A stretch of DNA of 64,000 bases from an uncultured Eubacterium sp. GTDB lineage: Bacteria > Bacillota > Clostridia > Peptostreptococcales > Anaerovoracaceae. The DNA is taken from positions 1-64,000 of the forward strand of contig UQRM01000006.1 of NCBI GenBank assembly GCA_900543485.1, read 5' to 3'. Shown here in pieces: positions 43,488 through 53,395 of the stretch. A program made the position numbers and the translations under genes. Positions within the stretch are counted from its first letter, which is position 1. Every line of letters starts with the position of its first letter. The notes beneath the pieces are model-generated. The model was not told where the DNA came from. It was given only the letters and a program-made list of their open reading frames with translations, and did no database searches.

Positions 43488-44864
43488 ATGGTACACCAAT
43501 ATAAGATGAATGGATATAACATCGTTCTCGATTCCGAGAGCGGGTGCATACATACTGTGGATGACGCGGCGTACGACGCGATAGAGCTGTACGGGAAGAA
43601 GAAACCTGCAGATGAGATAATCTCCACGATCTCCTCCCGTTACAGCATCAGCACAGCTGAGGTGGAGGAGATACTGGATGATATCGAGGCCCTGAAGAAA
43701 GAGCGCAAGCTGTTCACCGAGGATCTGTTCTCAGGCAGCGCGGAGCTGTTCAAGGAAAGGCAGTCTGTGGTGAAAGCCATCTGTCTCCACGTAGCCCACG
43801 CTTGCAACATGACATGCGAATACTGCTTCGCCGGCGATGGCGAATACAGCGGCCAGCGCGCTATCATGAGCTACGAGACCGGCAAACGGGCCCTTGATTG
43901 GCTCATCGAGAATTCCGGCACAAGAAAGAATCTGGAAGTGGACTTCTTCGGGGGCGAACCGCTGCTGGACTTCGACGTGGTCAAGAAGCTGGTAGCCTAC
44001 GGCCGGATCCGCGAGAAGGAAAGCGGCAAGAACTTTCGCTTTACCCTGACTACCAACGGTATGCTTCTGAGTGACGAGGTCATCGACTTCCTCAATGAGG
44101 AAATGAGCAACGTGGTCATCAGTCTGGACGGACGTAAAGACGTCAACGACAATATGCGCAGGACCCACAGCGGTGAAGGCACTTATGACATCATACTCCC
44201 CGCGTTCAAAAAACTGGCCCAGTCCAGGGGGCAGCGCGATTACTATGTCCGCGGCACTTATACTCACTACAACACCGATTTTGCCAGCGACGTCCTCCAT
44301 ATGGCAGATCTGGGATTCAAAGAGCTTTCCATCGAACCGGTCGTTGCTCCCGCAGATGCTCCATACGCGCTCCGGGAATCGGACATCCCCAAGATGCTGT
44401 CGGAATATGAGCGACTGGCCTGCGAGATGCTGGAAAGGAAACGGGAGGGTAAAGGACGTGATTTCACATTCTATCACTACATGATAGACCTGACAGGCGG
44501 CCCCTGTATCGTCAAGCGAGTATCCGGCTGCGGCGTAGGTACTGAATATGTGGCTGTTACGCCTGCAGGTGACCTCTATCCTTGTCACCAGTTCGTAGGT
44601 GACGAAAAATTCCTGCTGGGCAATATCTACGACGGCATCACCAACAGTCAGGTGTGCGACGAGTTTAAGAGCTGTAACGTCTATTCCCACGAAGAATGCT
44701 CCGACTGCTTTGCCAAATTGTACTGCAGCGGAGGCTGTGCCGCCAACGCCTATCACACTACCGGCTCCATCACCGGCGTATACGATCTGGGATGCCAGCT
44801 TCACAAAAAGCGTATAGAGTGCGCTATAATGCTGAAGGTAGCCGAAATGGAAGAGGACCTGTAA
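43488..44864 (+). CDS. radical-SAM SCIFF peptide maturase (SPASM domain)
   Basis: This 458-residue radical S-adenosylmethionine enzyme forms thioether bonds in the SCIFF peptide (CteB-type). The N-terminal RiPP-recognition region covers about 1-90 (MVHQYKMNGYNIVLDSESG). The radical-SAM cluster is C106/C110/C113 (CNMTCEYC), with GGEP near 155. A SPASM/twitch C-terminus holds many cysteines (SGCGVGTEY, CNVYSHEECSDCF, YCSGGC) for two auxiliary clusters. TCGGAGG precedes the ATG. It lies 104 bases after its precursor. Confidence 0.95.
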   Translation: MVHQYKMNGYNIVLDSESGCIHTVDDAAYDAIELYGKKKPADEIISTISSRYSISTAEVEEILDDIEALKKERKLFTEDLFSGSAELFKERQSVVKAICLHVAHACNMTCEYCFAGDGEYSGQRAIMSYETGKRALDWLIENSGTRKNLEVDFFGGEPLLDFDVVKKLVAYGRIREKESGKNFRFTLTTNGMLLSDEVIDFLNEEMSNVVISLDGRKDVNDNMRRTHSGEGTYDIILPAFKKLAQSRGQRDYYVRGTYTHYNTDFASDVLHMADLGFKELSIEPVVAPADAPYALRESDIPKMLSEYERLACEMLERKREGKGRDFTFYHYMIDLTGGPCIVKRVSGCGVGTEYVAVTPAGDLYPCHQFVGDEKFLLGNIYDGITNSQVCDEFKSCNVYSHEECSDCFAKLYCSGGCAANAYHTTGSITGVYDLGCQLHKKRIECAIMLKVAEMEEDL

Positions 44865-44907
44865 CGATCCATTTCAACAAAAATGGCATACCTCTGCACA
44901 TTGCAAA

Positions 44908-44946
44908 ATTGCCCGCCGCGAACGGATCTCATTCACGGCGGGCAAT
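44908..44946. terminator. bidirectional terminator between maturase and rubrerythrin
   Basis: The 11-bp stem ATTGCCCGCCG/CGGCGGGCAAT lies between two convergent genes, with ATTATT after it on the plus strand and TTTT on the minus strand. Confidence 0.8.
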
Positions 44947-44993
44947 TATTCATCCTTCACTACAGGTCGGGGCATCCCCCGCCCGGATTAGCT

Positions 44994-45530
44994 TTAATAG
45001 TTCTCTGCGTGGATCTCAAAATAGCTCTGAGGATGCTTACATGTAGGGCATACTTCCGGAGCCTTCGTTCCTACGATGATATGTCCGCAATTCCTGCATT
45101 CCCAAACCTTCACATCGCTCTTTTCGAATACCGCCGCAGTCTCAACATTGTTGAGGAGCGCTCTGTATCTCTCTTCGTGATGTTTTTCGATAGCCGCTAC
45201 AAGTCTGAACTTAGCTGCCAGTTCCGGGAATCCTTCTTCGTCAGCGGTCTTTGCAAACCCGTCATACATATCTGTCCACTCATAGTTCTCACCTTCCGCA
45301 GCAGCCTTCAGGTTAGCAGCCGTATCACCGATTCCTTCCATTTCCTTGAACCACATCTTTGCGTGTTCCTTCTCATTATCGGCCGTCTTCTGGAATAACG
45401 CGGCGATCTGCTCATAACCTTCCTTTTTCGCGACAGACGCGAAATACGTGTACTTGTTTCTTGCCTGTGATTCTCCGGCAAACGCTTCCATCAAATTCTT
45501 TTCCGTCTGTGTTCCTGCATACTTGCTCAT
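44994..45530 (-). CDS. rubrerythrin
   Basis: This non-haem di-iron peroxidase protects anaerobes from hydrogen peroxide. The 178-residue protein has an N-terminal ferritin-like four-helix domain with Glu ligands in [13 protein letters not shown] and [15 protein letters not shown] segments. A C-terminal rubredoxin-like domain has CRNCGH and CPTCKH. The start is the ATG at 45530 after AGAGGTT. It lies just downstream of perR, its usual regulator. Confidence 0.94.
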   Translation of the reverse strand: MSKYAGTQTEKNLMEAFAGESQARNKYTYFASVAKKEGYEQIAALFQKTADNEKEHAKMWFKEMEGIGDTAANLKAAAEGENYEWTDMYDGFAKTADEEGFPELAAKFRLVAAIEKHHEERYRALLNNVETAAVFEKSDVKVWECRNCGHIIVGTKAPEVCPTCKHPQSYFEIHAENY

Positions 45531-45631
45531 TTTAAACCTCTTTTCTGCGCTGCGGCTGTTACCCCACACGGCGCGCGTATCGCAGCACTGATTTTGCGCG
45601 CGTCGTGATATCGATCACTTTTCGAAGACGT

Positions 45632-46000
45632 CTACGATGACATTTCCTTCCTGCACTTGTCGCACAGATAATGGATGTTGAGATCATACGACTCGATAGC
45701 GAGTCCCGTCTCCCTTTCCAGCTTTTCCGACAGATCCTCAAGATGTACATCGGTCAGCCTGCCACACCTGTCACATACCAGATGGTCATGTCGAGTGTTC
45801 CTGTCATAGCGATCAGGACTTCCATCCAGCTTTACACGCCGCACCATCCCTTCCGCCACCAGAGCGTTCAGATTATTGTAAATGGTAGCCAAAACTATCC
45901 TTGGCGCCTGTTCCTTCGCTCTTAAGAAAATCTGCTCGGCGGTCAAATGTTCTTCAGACGCGTAAATGATCTCCATTATCATTTTTCCGTTTTTCGTCAT
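45632..46000 (-). CDS. perR: PerR-type Fur-family peroxide repressor
   Basis: This 122-residue metal-dependent repressor has an N-terminal winged helix (EHLTAEQIFLRAKEQAPRIVLATIYNNLNALVAEG) and a C-terminal zinc site with CDRCG and CDKCR. The HDH motif in RHDHLVCD fits PerR/Fur regulatory metal binding. Its promoter carries a near-perfect PerR-type palindrome, so it is likely autoregulated together with rubrerythrin. Fur or Zur identity cannot be excluded by reading, but the neighbour favours PerR. Confidence 0.87.
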   Translation of the reverse strand: MTKNGKMIMEIIYASEEHLTAEQIFLRAKEQAPRIVLATIYNNLNALVAEGMVRRVKLDGSPDRYDRNTRHDHLVCDRCGRLTDVHLEDLSEKLERETGLAIESYDLNIHYLCDKCRKEMSS

Positions 46001-46020
46001 GAAATCGCCTTCTTTTGATT

Positions 46021-46067
46021 TAGAATTATTCTATTTTTAATTATACGCTCTTTCAGATCAAAGTCAA
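46021..46067 (-). promoter_or_regulatory. perR promoter with Per box
   Basis: On the minus strand the -35 is TTGACT (46062-46067), the spacer is 16 bp and the -10 is TATAAT (46040-46045). The perfect palindrome TAGAATTATTCTA (46021-46033) overlaps the transcription start and matches the 7-1-7 Per box pattern, allowing autorepression. Confidence 0.8.
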
Positions 46068-46091
46068 GAGGTTTTTATGAACTTTTACGTC

Positions 46092-47324
46092 CTACCTTCC
46101 AGCCTTTCCAAACAGCCTCCTTGCCATGATACCCTGTTTAACGATGACTATCCACAGAACCACTGCGACGACGACACATCCGACACATATGACAGAAAGT
46201 CCTGTCAGATAACTGTTCCAGCTCAGTGTAGCCAATGACGCGCCGACAGTCCCCACTATATTCAGTATGAAATTCACCATTGCACTGGCGGCTCCCGCCA
46301 CACGTGAATACTGCTCTAAAAGCACTACCATTCCCAGTGCTCTTATCATGCCCTCCGCAATTATAAAAGGTATCGTCGACAGCAGGAACATCACCGGCGC
46401 CATCCCTCCTACAGTCGGCAGCATGATACCCGACAACAGGATGAGTCCGAAGCACACTTCACATGCCCTGCCGGTGGACGATATCTTCGTTATCACCATG
46501 TACAGGAACGGAGCCACACAGGAAACGGCTGCTCCCAATGCGTAAAATACACTGTACTCAAGGTTGGACACACCGAAATCGTTAAAATATATATAAGAGC
46601 ACACGGAGATGTACGCCCACATCGGTATCGTAAGCACAGCCATCATCCCTGCAAATACAGCGAAAGGCTTGTCCTTTGCCGTATTTAGCGTATCCTTTAT
46701 TGCCATGACTGTACTTTCAGATGTCCTCACCTCCTTCGGCCACGTTTCCCTGGCCGCCACGATAAACAGCGACGGGATCACCGACAGGCCCGCGATAAAA
46801 ATGAACAGCCAGTGCCAGCTGAAATGGCTGATGATAAAAGATCCCAGAGATGGAGCTATCATCGGTCCCGCTATAGCAGCCGACTGCAACACCGTCATGA
46901 TATTCTTGAACTTTATCCCCGAAAACGAATCCTTTATCATGGCTGTCGTCACCGTCAGTATTATCCCGTTCCCCAATCCGGCAACACCCCTCACCACAAT
47001 GAGGAATTCGACACCTCCCGCAAAAGTACACAAAAAAGTAAACAGGACGCTCAGCAGCGCTCCCAGCATAAATACCGGCTTTCTTCCGTACTTGTCGCTG
47101 AAAGGCCCTCCTACCAGCGTTCCCACAGCCGTCGTCACGATCCCCACCGTAAGAGTCAGATTCAGATAACTTGCTGACACACTGAACTCTTCCTGCAATA
47201 CGGGCAGCGCCGGCAGATATATGTCCAACGACATCCATACCACCGCTGTCAGCACCATGATCGCAATCGAAAACAGCGCCGAACCCTCGCGCTGTTCATT
47301 CATCATATCCTTTCCCTTTTCCAT
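46092..47324 (-). CDS. MFS drug efflux transporter, Bcr/CflA type
   Basis: This 410-residue transporter has 12 predicted membrane helices. The MFS motif A is GGPFSDKYGRKPVFMLGA (about 73-90), and a motif-C-like segment QSAAIAGPMIAPSLG (about 146-160) is typical of drug/H+ antiporters. GAGGATTT precedes the first ATG at 47324; the ATG seven codons in is an alternative. A good promoter lies 45 bases upstream. The substrate cannot be read from the sequence. Confidence 0.88.
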   Translation of the reverse strand: MEKGKDMMNEQREGSALFSIAIMVLTAVVWMSLDIYLPALPVLQEEFSVSASYLNLTLTVGIVTTAVGTLVGGPFSDKYGRKPVFMLGALLSVLFTFLCTFAGGVEFLIVVRGVAGLGNGIILTVTTAMIKDSFSGIKFKNIMTVLQSAAIAGPMIAPSLGSFIISHFSWHWLFIFIAGLSVIPSLFIVAARETWPKEVRTSESTVMAIKDTLNTAKDKPFAVFAGMMAVLTIPMWAYISVCSYIYFNDFGVSNLEYSVFYALGAAVSCVAPFLYMVITKISSTGRACEVCFGLILLSGIMLPTVGGMAPVMFLLSTIPFIIAEGMIRALGMVVLLEQYSRVAGAASAMVNFILNIVGTVGASLATLSWNSYLTGLSVICVGCVVVAVVLWIVIVKQGIMARRLFGKAGR

Positions 47325-47367
47325 AAATCCTCACAATCCTGCATCTATATCTGTATTTATCTTCTTA

Positions 47368-47396
47368 ATTATACAGGAGCCGTTGCCCGAAGACAA
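47368..47396 (-). promoter_or_regulatory. promoter of the MFS gene
   Basis: On the minus strand the -35 is TTGTCT (47391-47396), the spacer is 17 bp and the -10 is TATAAT (47368-47373). Confidence 0.7.
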
Positions 47397-47445
47397 TCCC
47401 CAACAGTCTACTCCCTCGCGCCGTCGCCCTTCTCGCCTGCTTTTT

Positions 47446-47627
47446 ACCTACATTTTTGATTTCCAAATAAATGTAGGTAAAATCCAATGGGTTTGAGTAA
47501 TCTGGACTTTTTTTGTAAAGGGTTGAGAAGGTGCTTTTTCAGCTTTAATGGACTCATCATGGTCGTAAAGGCCCGCAAACGTTAAAAAAAAAATACCTAC
47601 ATTTCGTCAAAACTCAATAATGTAGGT
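47446..47627. repeat. 182-bp MITE-like element bounded by 33-bp palindromes
   Basis: Two 33-bp palindromes, 47446-47478 and 47595-47627, begin ACCTACATT and end AATGTAGGT. Compared in inverted orientation they agree at about 25 of 33 positions, so they look like terminal inverted repeats around a 116-bp non-coding centre. In the left copy the arms extend to 14 bp (TTTTACCTACATTT). No target-site duplication and no transposase are visible. Alternatives are a pair of binding sites or RNA hairpins. Confidence 0.6.
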
Positions 47628-47731
47628 AACATCTGCCCGAATATTGACAAAAGCGCCATACGATCATTTATCGCAGCCCCTGTATGCCTTTATGCAAAGA
47701 ACTGTTTTTATACAGTGCTATCTTTGCCTCC

Positions 47732-47783
47732 AAAAAAGGAGCCCCGCACTAACGGTCGTTTTTCGTTAATGCGAGAGCCCCCT
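47732..47783 (-). terminator. terminator of ppdK
   Basis: On the minus strand a 17-bp stem with one or two G-U pairs (GGGGCTCTCGCATTAACG with CGTTAGTGCGGGGCTCC) is followed by TTTTTT. It starts about 30 bases after the ppdK stop. Confidence 0.9.
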
Positions 47784-47814
47784 CTATGCTTTTAATTAAC
47801 AGCGTGTCACACGC

Positions 47815-50442
47815 CTATGCGTTCTTCTGAGTTATAGCTGCCTGCGCTGCCGCGAGCCTTGCGATAGGCACTCTGAACGGCGAGCAGGATACGTAGTGGA
47901 GTCCGATCTCATTGCAGAAAGCGATAGACTTCGGATCTCCGCCGTGTTCTCCGCAGATACCCAGCTTGATGTTAGGCCTTGTCTGTTTTCCGAGCTCTAC
48001 AGCCATCTTGACCAGCTTTCCTACGCCTACCTGATCTATACTCTGGAACGGATCGTCGTCGAAAATACCCTTATCGAGGTATTCCTTGATGATCTTTCCG
48101 GTATCGTCTCTGGAGAAGCCAAATGTCATCTGAGTGAGGTCGTTCGTTCCGAAGGAGAAGAACTCGGCTTCCTTGGCGATCTCATCAGCCGTAAGTGCAG
48201 CTCTAGGGATCTCTATCATCGTTCCTACCATGTAGTCGAACTTGACACCCTCAGCTTCCATTACGGATTCCACCGTCTTCACAACGGTAGCCTTTACGTC
48301 TGCCAGCTCCTTTTCTATCCCAACCAATGGGATCATGATCTCAGGAACGATATCGAGACCTTTTTCCTTCCTGACTTCGATAGCAGCCCTGATGATGGCT
48401 TCCGCCTGCATCTCGGCGATCTCAGGATAAGTTACAGCCAGTCTGCAGCCTCTGTGTCCCAGCATAGGGTTGAACTCGTGGAGTTCTTCAGCCTTCTTGG
48501 CCAGCTTCTCGTATGGTACGTTTATCTGTTCCGACAGCTCGTGAAGCTCCTCATCGGTATGCGGGATAAACTCGTGGAGAGGTGGATCCAGCAGTCTGAT
48601 GGTAACAGGTCTGTCTCCCATCACCTCGTAGATACCCTTGAAGTCACCCTTCTGGTAAGGCAGCAGGAATTTGAGAGCTTCTCTTCTCTCTTCTTCCGTA
48701 TCAGCCATGATCATCCTTCTGATGGCCGGGATCCTCTCCTCTTCAAAGAACATGTGCTCTGTCCTGCAGAGACCTATTCCCTCAGCGCCGAATTCAACGG
48801 CCTGCTTGGCGTCTCTAGGGTTGTCGGCATTCGTCCTTATCTTGAGGGTCCTGATCTCGTCAGCCCACGACATGATCTTAGCGAAGTCGCCCGACAGTTC
48901 AGGAGGAACAGTCTTCACCTGACCGTTGAGCACATCGCCTGTACTTCCGTTCAGAGAAATATAGTCTCCCTCTACCATCTTGTACTGACCGACTTCGAGA
49001 GTCTTATTGTCTTCGTCCACCTTTATTTCGGCACAGCCCGATACGCAGCATTTACCCATGCCTCTGGCAACTACAGCAGCATGAGACGTCATGCCGCCTC
49101 TGGCTGTAAGTATACCTTCAGCCGCTACCATTCCCGCCAGGTCCTCAGGCGATGTTTCCAGTCTTACCAGTACTACCTTCTCTCCGTTTGCCGCAGCGGC
49201 TTCCGCGTCGGCGGCGTTGAAGTAGATCTTTCCTGTCGCGGCTCCCGGCGAAGCAGGCAGACCCTTCGTCAGCTTTTCCGCCTTAGCCAGTTCATCAGCG
49301 TCGAACATCGGGTGGAGCAGCTGATCTATCTGCGACGGTTCTATCCTCATCACAGCAGTCTCTTTATCTATGAGTCCTTCAGCTTCCATGTCGACAGCGA
49401 TCTTAACAGCTGCCGGAGCCGTTCTTTTTCCGTTTCTTGTCTGGAGCATATAGAGCTTTTCTCTCTCAACAGTAAACTCCATATCCTGCATATCTCTGTA
49501 ATGGTTTTCCAGAAGCTCGGCTATCCTTACAAACTCTTTATATACATCCGGGAAAGCCTGCGCCATCTCTGCGATAGGCTGAGGCGTCCTGATACCTGCG
49601 ACCACGTCTTCGCCCTGAGCATTCACCAGGAATTCACCGAACAGCGCCTTTTCTCCCGTAGCGGCGTTTCTCGTAAAGGCAACGCCTGTACCTGAAGTAT
49701 TTCCCATGTTTCCGAAAACCATCGACTGCACATTTACCGCGGTCCCGATGCTGTCAGGGATATCATTGAGCTTTCTGTAAAGGATGGCTCTGTCGTTGTT
49801 CCAGGATCTGAATACAGCCATTATCGCTTCCATCAGCTGATCCTTAGGCTCCTGCGGGAATTCTCTCCCCATCTCTTCCTTTACGAGGGCTTTATATCCT
49901 ACGATGATCTCCTTCAGATCGTCAGTAGTGAGATCAACGTCCGATGTACAGCCCTTCTCATCTTTCTTTCCGTCAAATATGGCGTCGAATTTTCTCTTGT
50001 CGATCTCCATCACGACGTCACCGAACATCTGGATGAATCTTCTGTAGCTGTCATAAGCAAATCGAGGATTTTCAGTAAGAGCCGACAGACCTTCTACTGT
50101 TTCATCATTTAATCCCAGATTCAAAATGGTGTCCATCATTCCCGGCATCGAGATCTTCGCCCCTGAACGAACAGAAACCAGAAGAGGATTTTCCACATCG
50201 CCGAACTTCTTTCCGGAAACATTCTCAAGTTCTTCCATCTTCTCGAAAATAGCCGCAACGATATCATCGCCGATAGTTTTTCCTTCTTCATAATATCTGT
50301 TGCAAGCTTCCGTAGTTACCGTGAATCCGAAAGGCACCGGCAGTCCGATCTTGGTCATCTCCGCCAGGTTGGCGCCCTTTCCGCCCAGAAGATCTCTCAT
50401 ATCCTTCGAGCCTTCATTAAATGAATAAACAAACTTTTTCAT
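47815..50442 (-). CDS. ppdK: pyruvate, phosphate dikinase
   Basis: PpdK interconverts pyruvate+ATP+Pi and PEP+AMP+PPi; in anaerobes it often serves glycolysis or gluconeogenesis with pyrophosphate. The 875-residue protein has the ATP-grasp N-domain with GGKGANLAEM. The phosphohistidine swivel domain has GGMTSHAAVVARGMGKCCVSG (about 450-470), and the PEP-binding barrel ends with GICGEHGGDP. It lies 29 bases downstream of glyRS and ends at a strong terminator. Confidence 0.97.
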   Translation of the reverse strand: MKKFVYSFNEGSKDMRDLLGGKGANLAEMTKIGLPVPFGFTVTTEACNRYYEEGKTIGDDIVAAIFEKMEELENVSGKKFGDVENPLLVSVRSGAKISMPGMMDTILNLGLNDETVEGLSALTENPRFAYDSYRRFIQMFGDVVMEIDKRKFDAIFDGKKDEKGCTSDVDLTTDDLKEIIVGYKALVKEEMGREFPQEPKDQLMEAIMAVFRSWNNDRAILYRKLNDIPDSIGTAVNVQSMVFGNMGNTSGTGVAFTRNAATGEKALFGEFLVNAQGEDVVAGIRTPQPIAEMAQAFPDVYKEFVRIAELLENHYRDMQDMEFTVEREKLYMLQTRNGKRTAPAAVKIAVDMEAEGLIDKETAVMRIEPSQIDQLLHPMFDADELAKAEKLTKGLPASPGAATGKIYFNAADAEAAAANGEKVVLVRLETSPEDLAGMVAAEGILTARGGMTSHAAVVARGMGKCCVSGCAEIKVDEDNKTLEVGQYKMVEGDYISLNGSTGDVLNGQVKTVPPELSGDFAKIMSWADEIRTLKIRTNADNPRDAKQAVEFGAEGIGLCRTEHMFFEEERIPAIRRMIMADTEEERREALKFLLPYQKGDFKGIYEVMGDRPVTIRLLDPPLHEFIPHTDEELHELSEQINVPYEKLAKKAEELHEFNPMLGHRGCRLAVTYPEIAEMQAEAIIRAAIEVRKEKGLDIVPEIMIPLVGIEKELADVKATVVKTVESVMEAEGVKFDYMVGTMIEIPRAALTADEIAKEAEFFSFGTNDLTQMTFGFSRDDTGKIIKEYLDKGIFDDDPFQSIDQVGVGKLVKMAVELGKQTRPNIKLGICGEHGGDPKSIAFCNEIGLHYVSCSPFRVPIARLAAAQAAITQKNA

Positions 50443-50471
50443 ATTACCTTATACTCTCCTCGCTTTAATCA

Positions 50472-51875
50472 TTAAAAGATTAACCTTTGTTCTATATATT
50501 CTCTGACCTGATCTACAGGTATTCGAATCTGTTCCATCGTATCTCTGTCCCTTATAGTCACGCATCCGTCGTTTTCCGTATCAAAGTCCACGCAGATGGA
50601 GAACGGCGTACCGATCTCGTCTTCCCGCCTGTATCTCTTCCCTATGGATCCCGTCACATCGTAATCCACAGAAAAATATTTTGCCAGTTCCTCGTAGATC
50701 GGCTCAGCTACAGGTGCCAGCTTCTTCGCCAGCGGCAGCACGGCCGCCTTGAACGGAGCCAGCGCCGGATGAAGTCTCAGCACAGTCCTGACATCTTCCT
50801 TTCCCTTGCTGTCCGTCAGCACTTCCTCGTCGTAGGCGTCCGTCAGGAAGGCCAGCGCCACACGGTCCGCCCCGAGAGACGGCTCTATGCAGTAAGGGAT
50901 ATACTTTTCGTTGGTCTCAGGATCCATATATCTCATATCCTGTCCTGAATGCTCCATGTGCTGCTTCAGGTCAAAGTCCGTCCTGTCGGCGATGCCCCAC
51001 AGCTCGCCCCAGCCAAACGGGAATCTGTATTCGATATCAGTAGTAGCGTTGCTGTAATGGGAAAGCTCCTCCTGATCGTGATCTCTCAGCTTTATGTTCT
51101 CTTCCTTCATTCCCAGCGACTTGAGGAAATTCACGCAGTACTCCTTCCAGTAGGCGAACCACTCCAGATCAGTCCCCGGCGCGCAGAAGAACTCCAGCTC
51201 CATCTGCTCGAACTCCCTCGTCCTGAAGATGAAATTGCCCGGCGTTATCTCGTTTCGGAAGGATTTACCCACCTGAGCGATACCGAAGGGGATCTTTTTC
51301 CTGGAAGTACGCTGCACGTTTTTAAAATTCACGAATATGCCCTGAGCAGTTTCCGGTCTCAGGAAAATCTCCGCCTTGGAATCCTCGGTAACGCCCTGGA
51401 ACGTCTTGAACATCAGATTGAACTGCCTGATTCCCGTGAAATCGCTCTTGCCGCATTCAGGGCATTTTATCCCCTTCTCTTCTATGAAGGACTGCAGCTT
51501 TTCATTGGACCAGCCGTCTACGGTGACATCGTCCATCCCGTTTTCCTTGAGCCAGCCTTCGATGAGCTGGTCGGCTCTGAATCTGGCCTTACAGCTCTTA
51601 CAGTCTATCAAAGGGTCTGCAAAGCCTCCCACGTGCCCTGAAGCCACCCAGGTCTGCGGGTTCATCAGTATCGCCGCGTCGAGACCTACGTTGTACTTGG
51701 ATTCCTGCACGAATTTTCTCCACCAGGCCTTCTTGATGTTGTTCTTGAACTCCACTCCGAGGGGACCGTAATCCCATGTGTTGGCAAGCCCTCCGTAGAT
51801 CTCCGAACCGGGATATATGAATCCCCTGTTCTTGGCGAGGGCTGTCAGCTTTTCCATTGTCACTTCTCTGCTCAT
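50472..51875 (-). CDS. glyQS: glycyl-tRNA synthetase (single-chain type)
   Basis: This class II dimeric enzyme, of the eukaryote/archaeal-like type found in many Firmicutes, has 467 residues. Motifs are [20 protein letters not shown] (about 19-38), the motif 2 region [20 protein letters not shown], the CKSCK and CPECGK zinc-like cysteine pairs, and an anticodon-binding C-terminus. No glyQ/glyS heterotetramer genes are present here. Confidence 0.96.
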   Translation of the reverse strand: MSREVTMEKLTALAKNRGFIYPGSEIYGGLANTWDYGPLGVEFKNNIKKAWWRKFVQESKYNVGLDAAILMNPQTWVASGHVGGFADPLIDCKSCKARFRADQLIEGWLKENGMDDVTVDGWSNEKLQSFIEEKGIKCPECGKSDFTGIRQFNLMFKTFQGVTEDSKAEIFLRPETAQGIFVNFKNVQRTSRKKIPFGIAQVGKSFRNEITPGNFIFRTREFEQMELEFFCAPGTDLEWFAYWKEYCVNFLKSLGMKEENIKLRDHDQEELSHYSNATTDIEYRFPFGWGELWGIADRTDFDLKQHMEHSGQDMRYMDPETNEKYIPYCIEPSLGADRVALAFLTDAYDEEVLTDSKGKEDVRTVLRLHPALAPFKAAVLPLAKKLAPVAEPIYEELAKYFSVDYDVTGSIGKRYRREDEIGTPFSICVDFDTENDGCVTIRDRDTMEQIRIPVDQVREYIEQRLIF

Positions 51876-51899
51876 GTTTTCTTTCTTCCTTTATGCTGT

Positions 51900-52613
51900 T
51901 TATTTTTCTTCTTTTTCCGCGGCGTCTTCCTTTTCTTCTCCAGCCTCCGCCGCGGCTTCTTCAGCTACCATATCGGCTGCCTCAGCTATATCGTCCACTT
52001 CGATAGAAGTCTCGTCTTCAGCCTCTATGCCTGCATCTGTATCATCCTCGTCGAAGCACTCGGAAAAATCTATTTCTTCAGAGTCCTTCCTTATCTTGTT
52101 GACAGCTTCTTCTGCCTTTTCCTTCCCCTTCTGATACATCTGGTTGCCTTTTTCCTTGACCTCATCCATGACAGTGCTGCTCTTTTCCACCACCGTTCCC
52201 ATGGCGTCCGTCACCGCGTCACTGACATCGATGATAGTTCCGTCATTTTTGATCACTTCTATGGTACACTTGAATCCGAAAGCCGCTACTACCGCGACTA
52301 CAGAAGCGAGAGGCGCTATGACCACTCCCACGATGCCAGCGTTGACAGGCACATTGAGGACCATCTCATCATCCTTCTTCACCTGTATCCTGGCCACGTT
52401 GCCTTTCTGTACCAGCTCCTTGATGCTCTCGAAAAGGGCTTCTCCTTTCTTACCGAATCCTCTCTTCCTGTCTCCTGCGTTTATGGTCTCTTCTATTGCT
52501 ATTATCGCGTCAACTACGCTGCCGTCGGCTTCTTCCAGCGCGGCTTTGGCTTCAGCATAGGTAACACCTGTTCTGTCTTTCACCAGTTCGATCTTTTCCA
52601 ATGTGATTTCCAT
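51900..52613 (-). CDS. DUF4342 protein with UBA-like N-terminus and acidic tail
   Basis: This 237-residue protein has residues 1-45 resembling the UBA/TS-N fold of EF-Ts (VKDRTGVTYAEAKAALEEADGSVVDAI). A DUF4342 core with a hydrophobic stretch (VNAGIVGVVIAPLASVVAVVAAFGF, about 112-136), a helical segment and an Asp/Glu/Ala-rich C-terminal tail of about 55 residues follow. The function is unknown. It lies between recO and glyRS. Confidence 0.8.
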   Translation of the reverse strand: MEITLEKIELVKDRTGVTYAEAKAALEEADGSVVDAIIAIEETINAGDRKRGFGKKGEALFESIKELVQKGNVARIQVKKDDEMVLNVPVNAGIVGVVIAPLASVVAVVAAFGFKCTIEVIKNDGTIIDVSDAVTDAMGTVVEKSSTVMDEVKEKGNQMYQKGKEKAEEAVNKIRKDSEEIDFSECFDEDDTDAGIEAEDETSIEVDDIAEAADMVAEEAAAEAGEEKEDAAEKEEK

Positions 52614-52639
52614 ACTCTACCTCCTGTTAATCTTTAGAT

Positions 52640-53395
52640 TTATATAAGCTTTTCGCTTTTAAGATCAGAAACGTCCAGGTAATAAGCCGCATACTCCCTT
52701 ATTATCTCCTGCAGCAGCTTCCCGGCATCCTCTTTCAGCGCGATATTTTCCAGTTTCTTCAGTGGATTCACTGTAAAATACTTTAATATATCTAATATAC
52801 CAAATTTTATGTCATAAATCAACGCATGGGGTCCTAAATTTTCCATGGCCTGAAAACAGTCCCGGCAGATAACTCCCCCCTCCTCGACGCTGAATTTGAA
52901 CGCCGGCTTCTCCTCTCCGCAGATTGCACAGCGTTCCAGCTGTGGCATCACTCCCGTGTATCTGAACACCTTGGTCTGGTACGCTAATACCAGAGTGCCG
53001 ATACCTTTGTCTCTGTTTTCCAGCAGATCGAAGAAATCTATCAGCAGGCTGAATATACCTGGAGACGGGACTTCCTCCGCCAGCACCCGCTCGGTGAATT
53101 CCAGCACGTACGCCCCGTTCATGTACTTGTCCACATCTTCTCCTATACCATAGTAGCTCTTCAATACTTCGGCTCCGTTGATATTGTAGCTATCCCTGTT
53201 CTTGAAGAGTTCGTATCTGCCATAGGTGAATGGTCTGAGAGCCAGGGAACTCTTTCCCTTTCCCCTTTCGTTCAGCCCCGTGCCCGCGCTTATCTTTCCG
53301 TATTTCTTGGAAAAGAGCAGTATCATCCGCCTGCCATATGAAGTTTTCACCTGTCTCAGCACGATCCCTTCTGTATCGGTCAGCAAATCTCCCAC
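52640..53395 (-). CDS. recO: DNA repair protein RecO
   Basis: RecO loads RecA with RecR in gap repair. The 251-residue protein has the OB-fold N-terminus (DTEGIVLRQVKTSYGRRMILLFSKKYGKISA) and a C-terminal zinc site with CAICG and CRDCF. The start is GTG, immediately after the era stop, so translation is coupled. Confidence 0.94.
   Translation of the reverse strand: MGDLLTDTEGIVLRQVKTSYGRRMILLFSKKYGKISAGTGLNERGKGKSSLALRPFTYGRYELFKNRDSYNINGAEVLKSYYGIGEDVDKYMNGAYVLEFTERVLAEEVPSPGIFSLLIDFFDLLENRDKGIGTLVLAYQTKVFRYTGVMPQLERCAICGEEKPAFKFSVEEGGVICRDCFQAMENLGPHALIYDIKFGILDILKYFTVNPLKKLENIALKEDAGKLLQEIIREYAAYYLDVSDLKSEKLI

Noticed and set aside
43731..44804. 357-codon minus-strand frame
   Set aside because: It is antisense to the SCIFF maturase, which has all its radical-SAM and SPASM cysteines.
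47644..47672. promoter-like TTGACA with a TTTATC 17 bp downstream
   Set aside because: The -10 is poor and no gene or stable RNA follows before the ppdK terminator on the opposite strand.
47896..49695. 599-codon plus-strand frame
   Set aside because: It is antisense to ppdK, whose motifs are complete; the composition is biased towards Ser, Leu and His.
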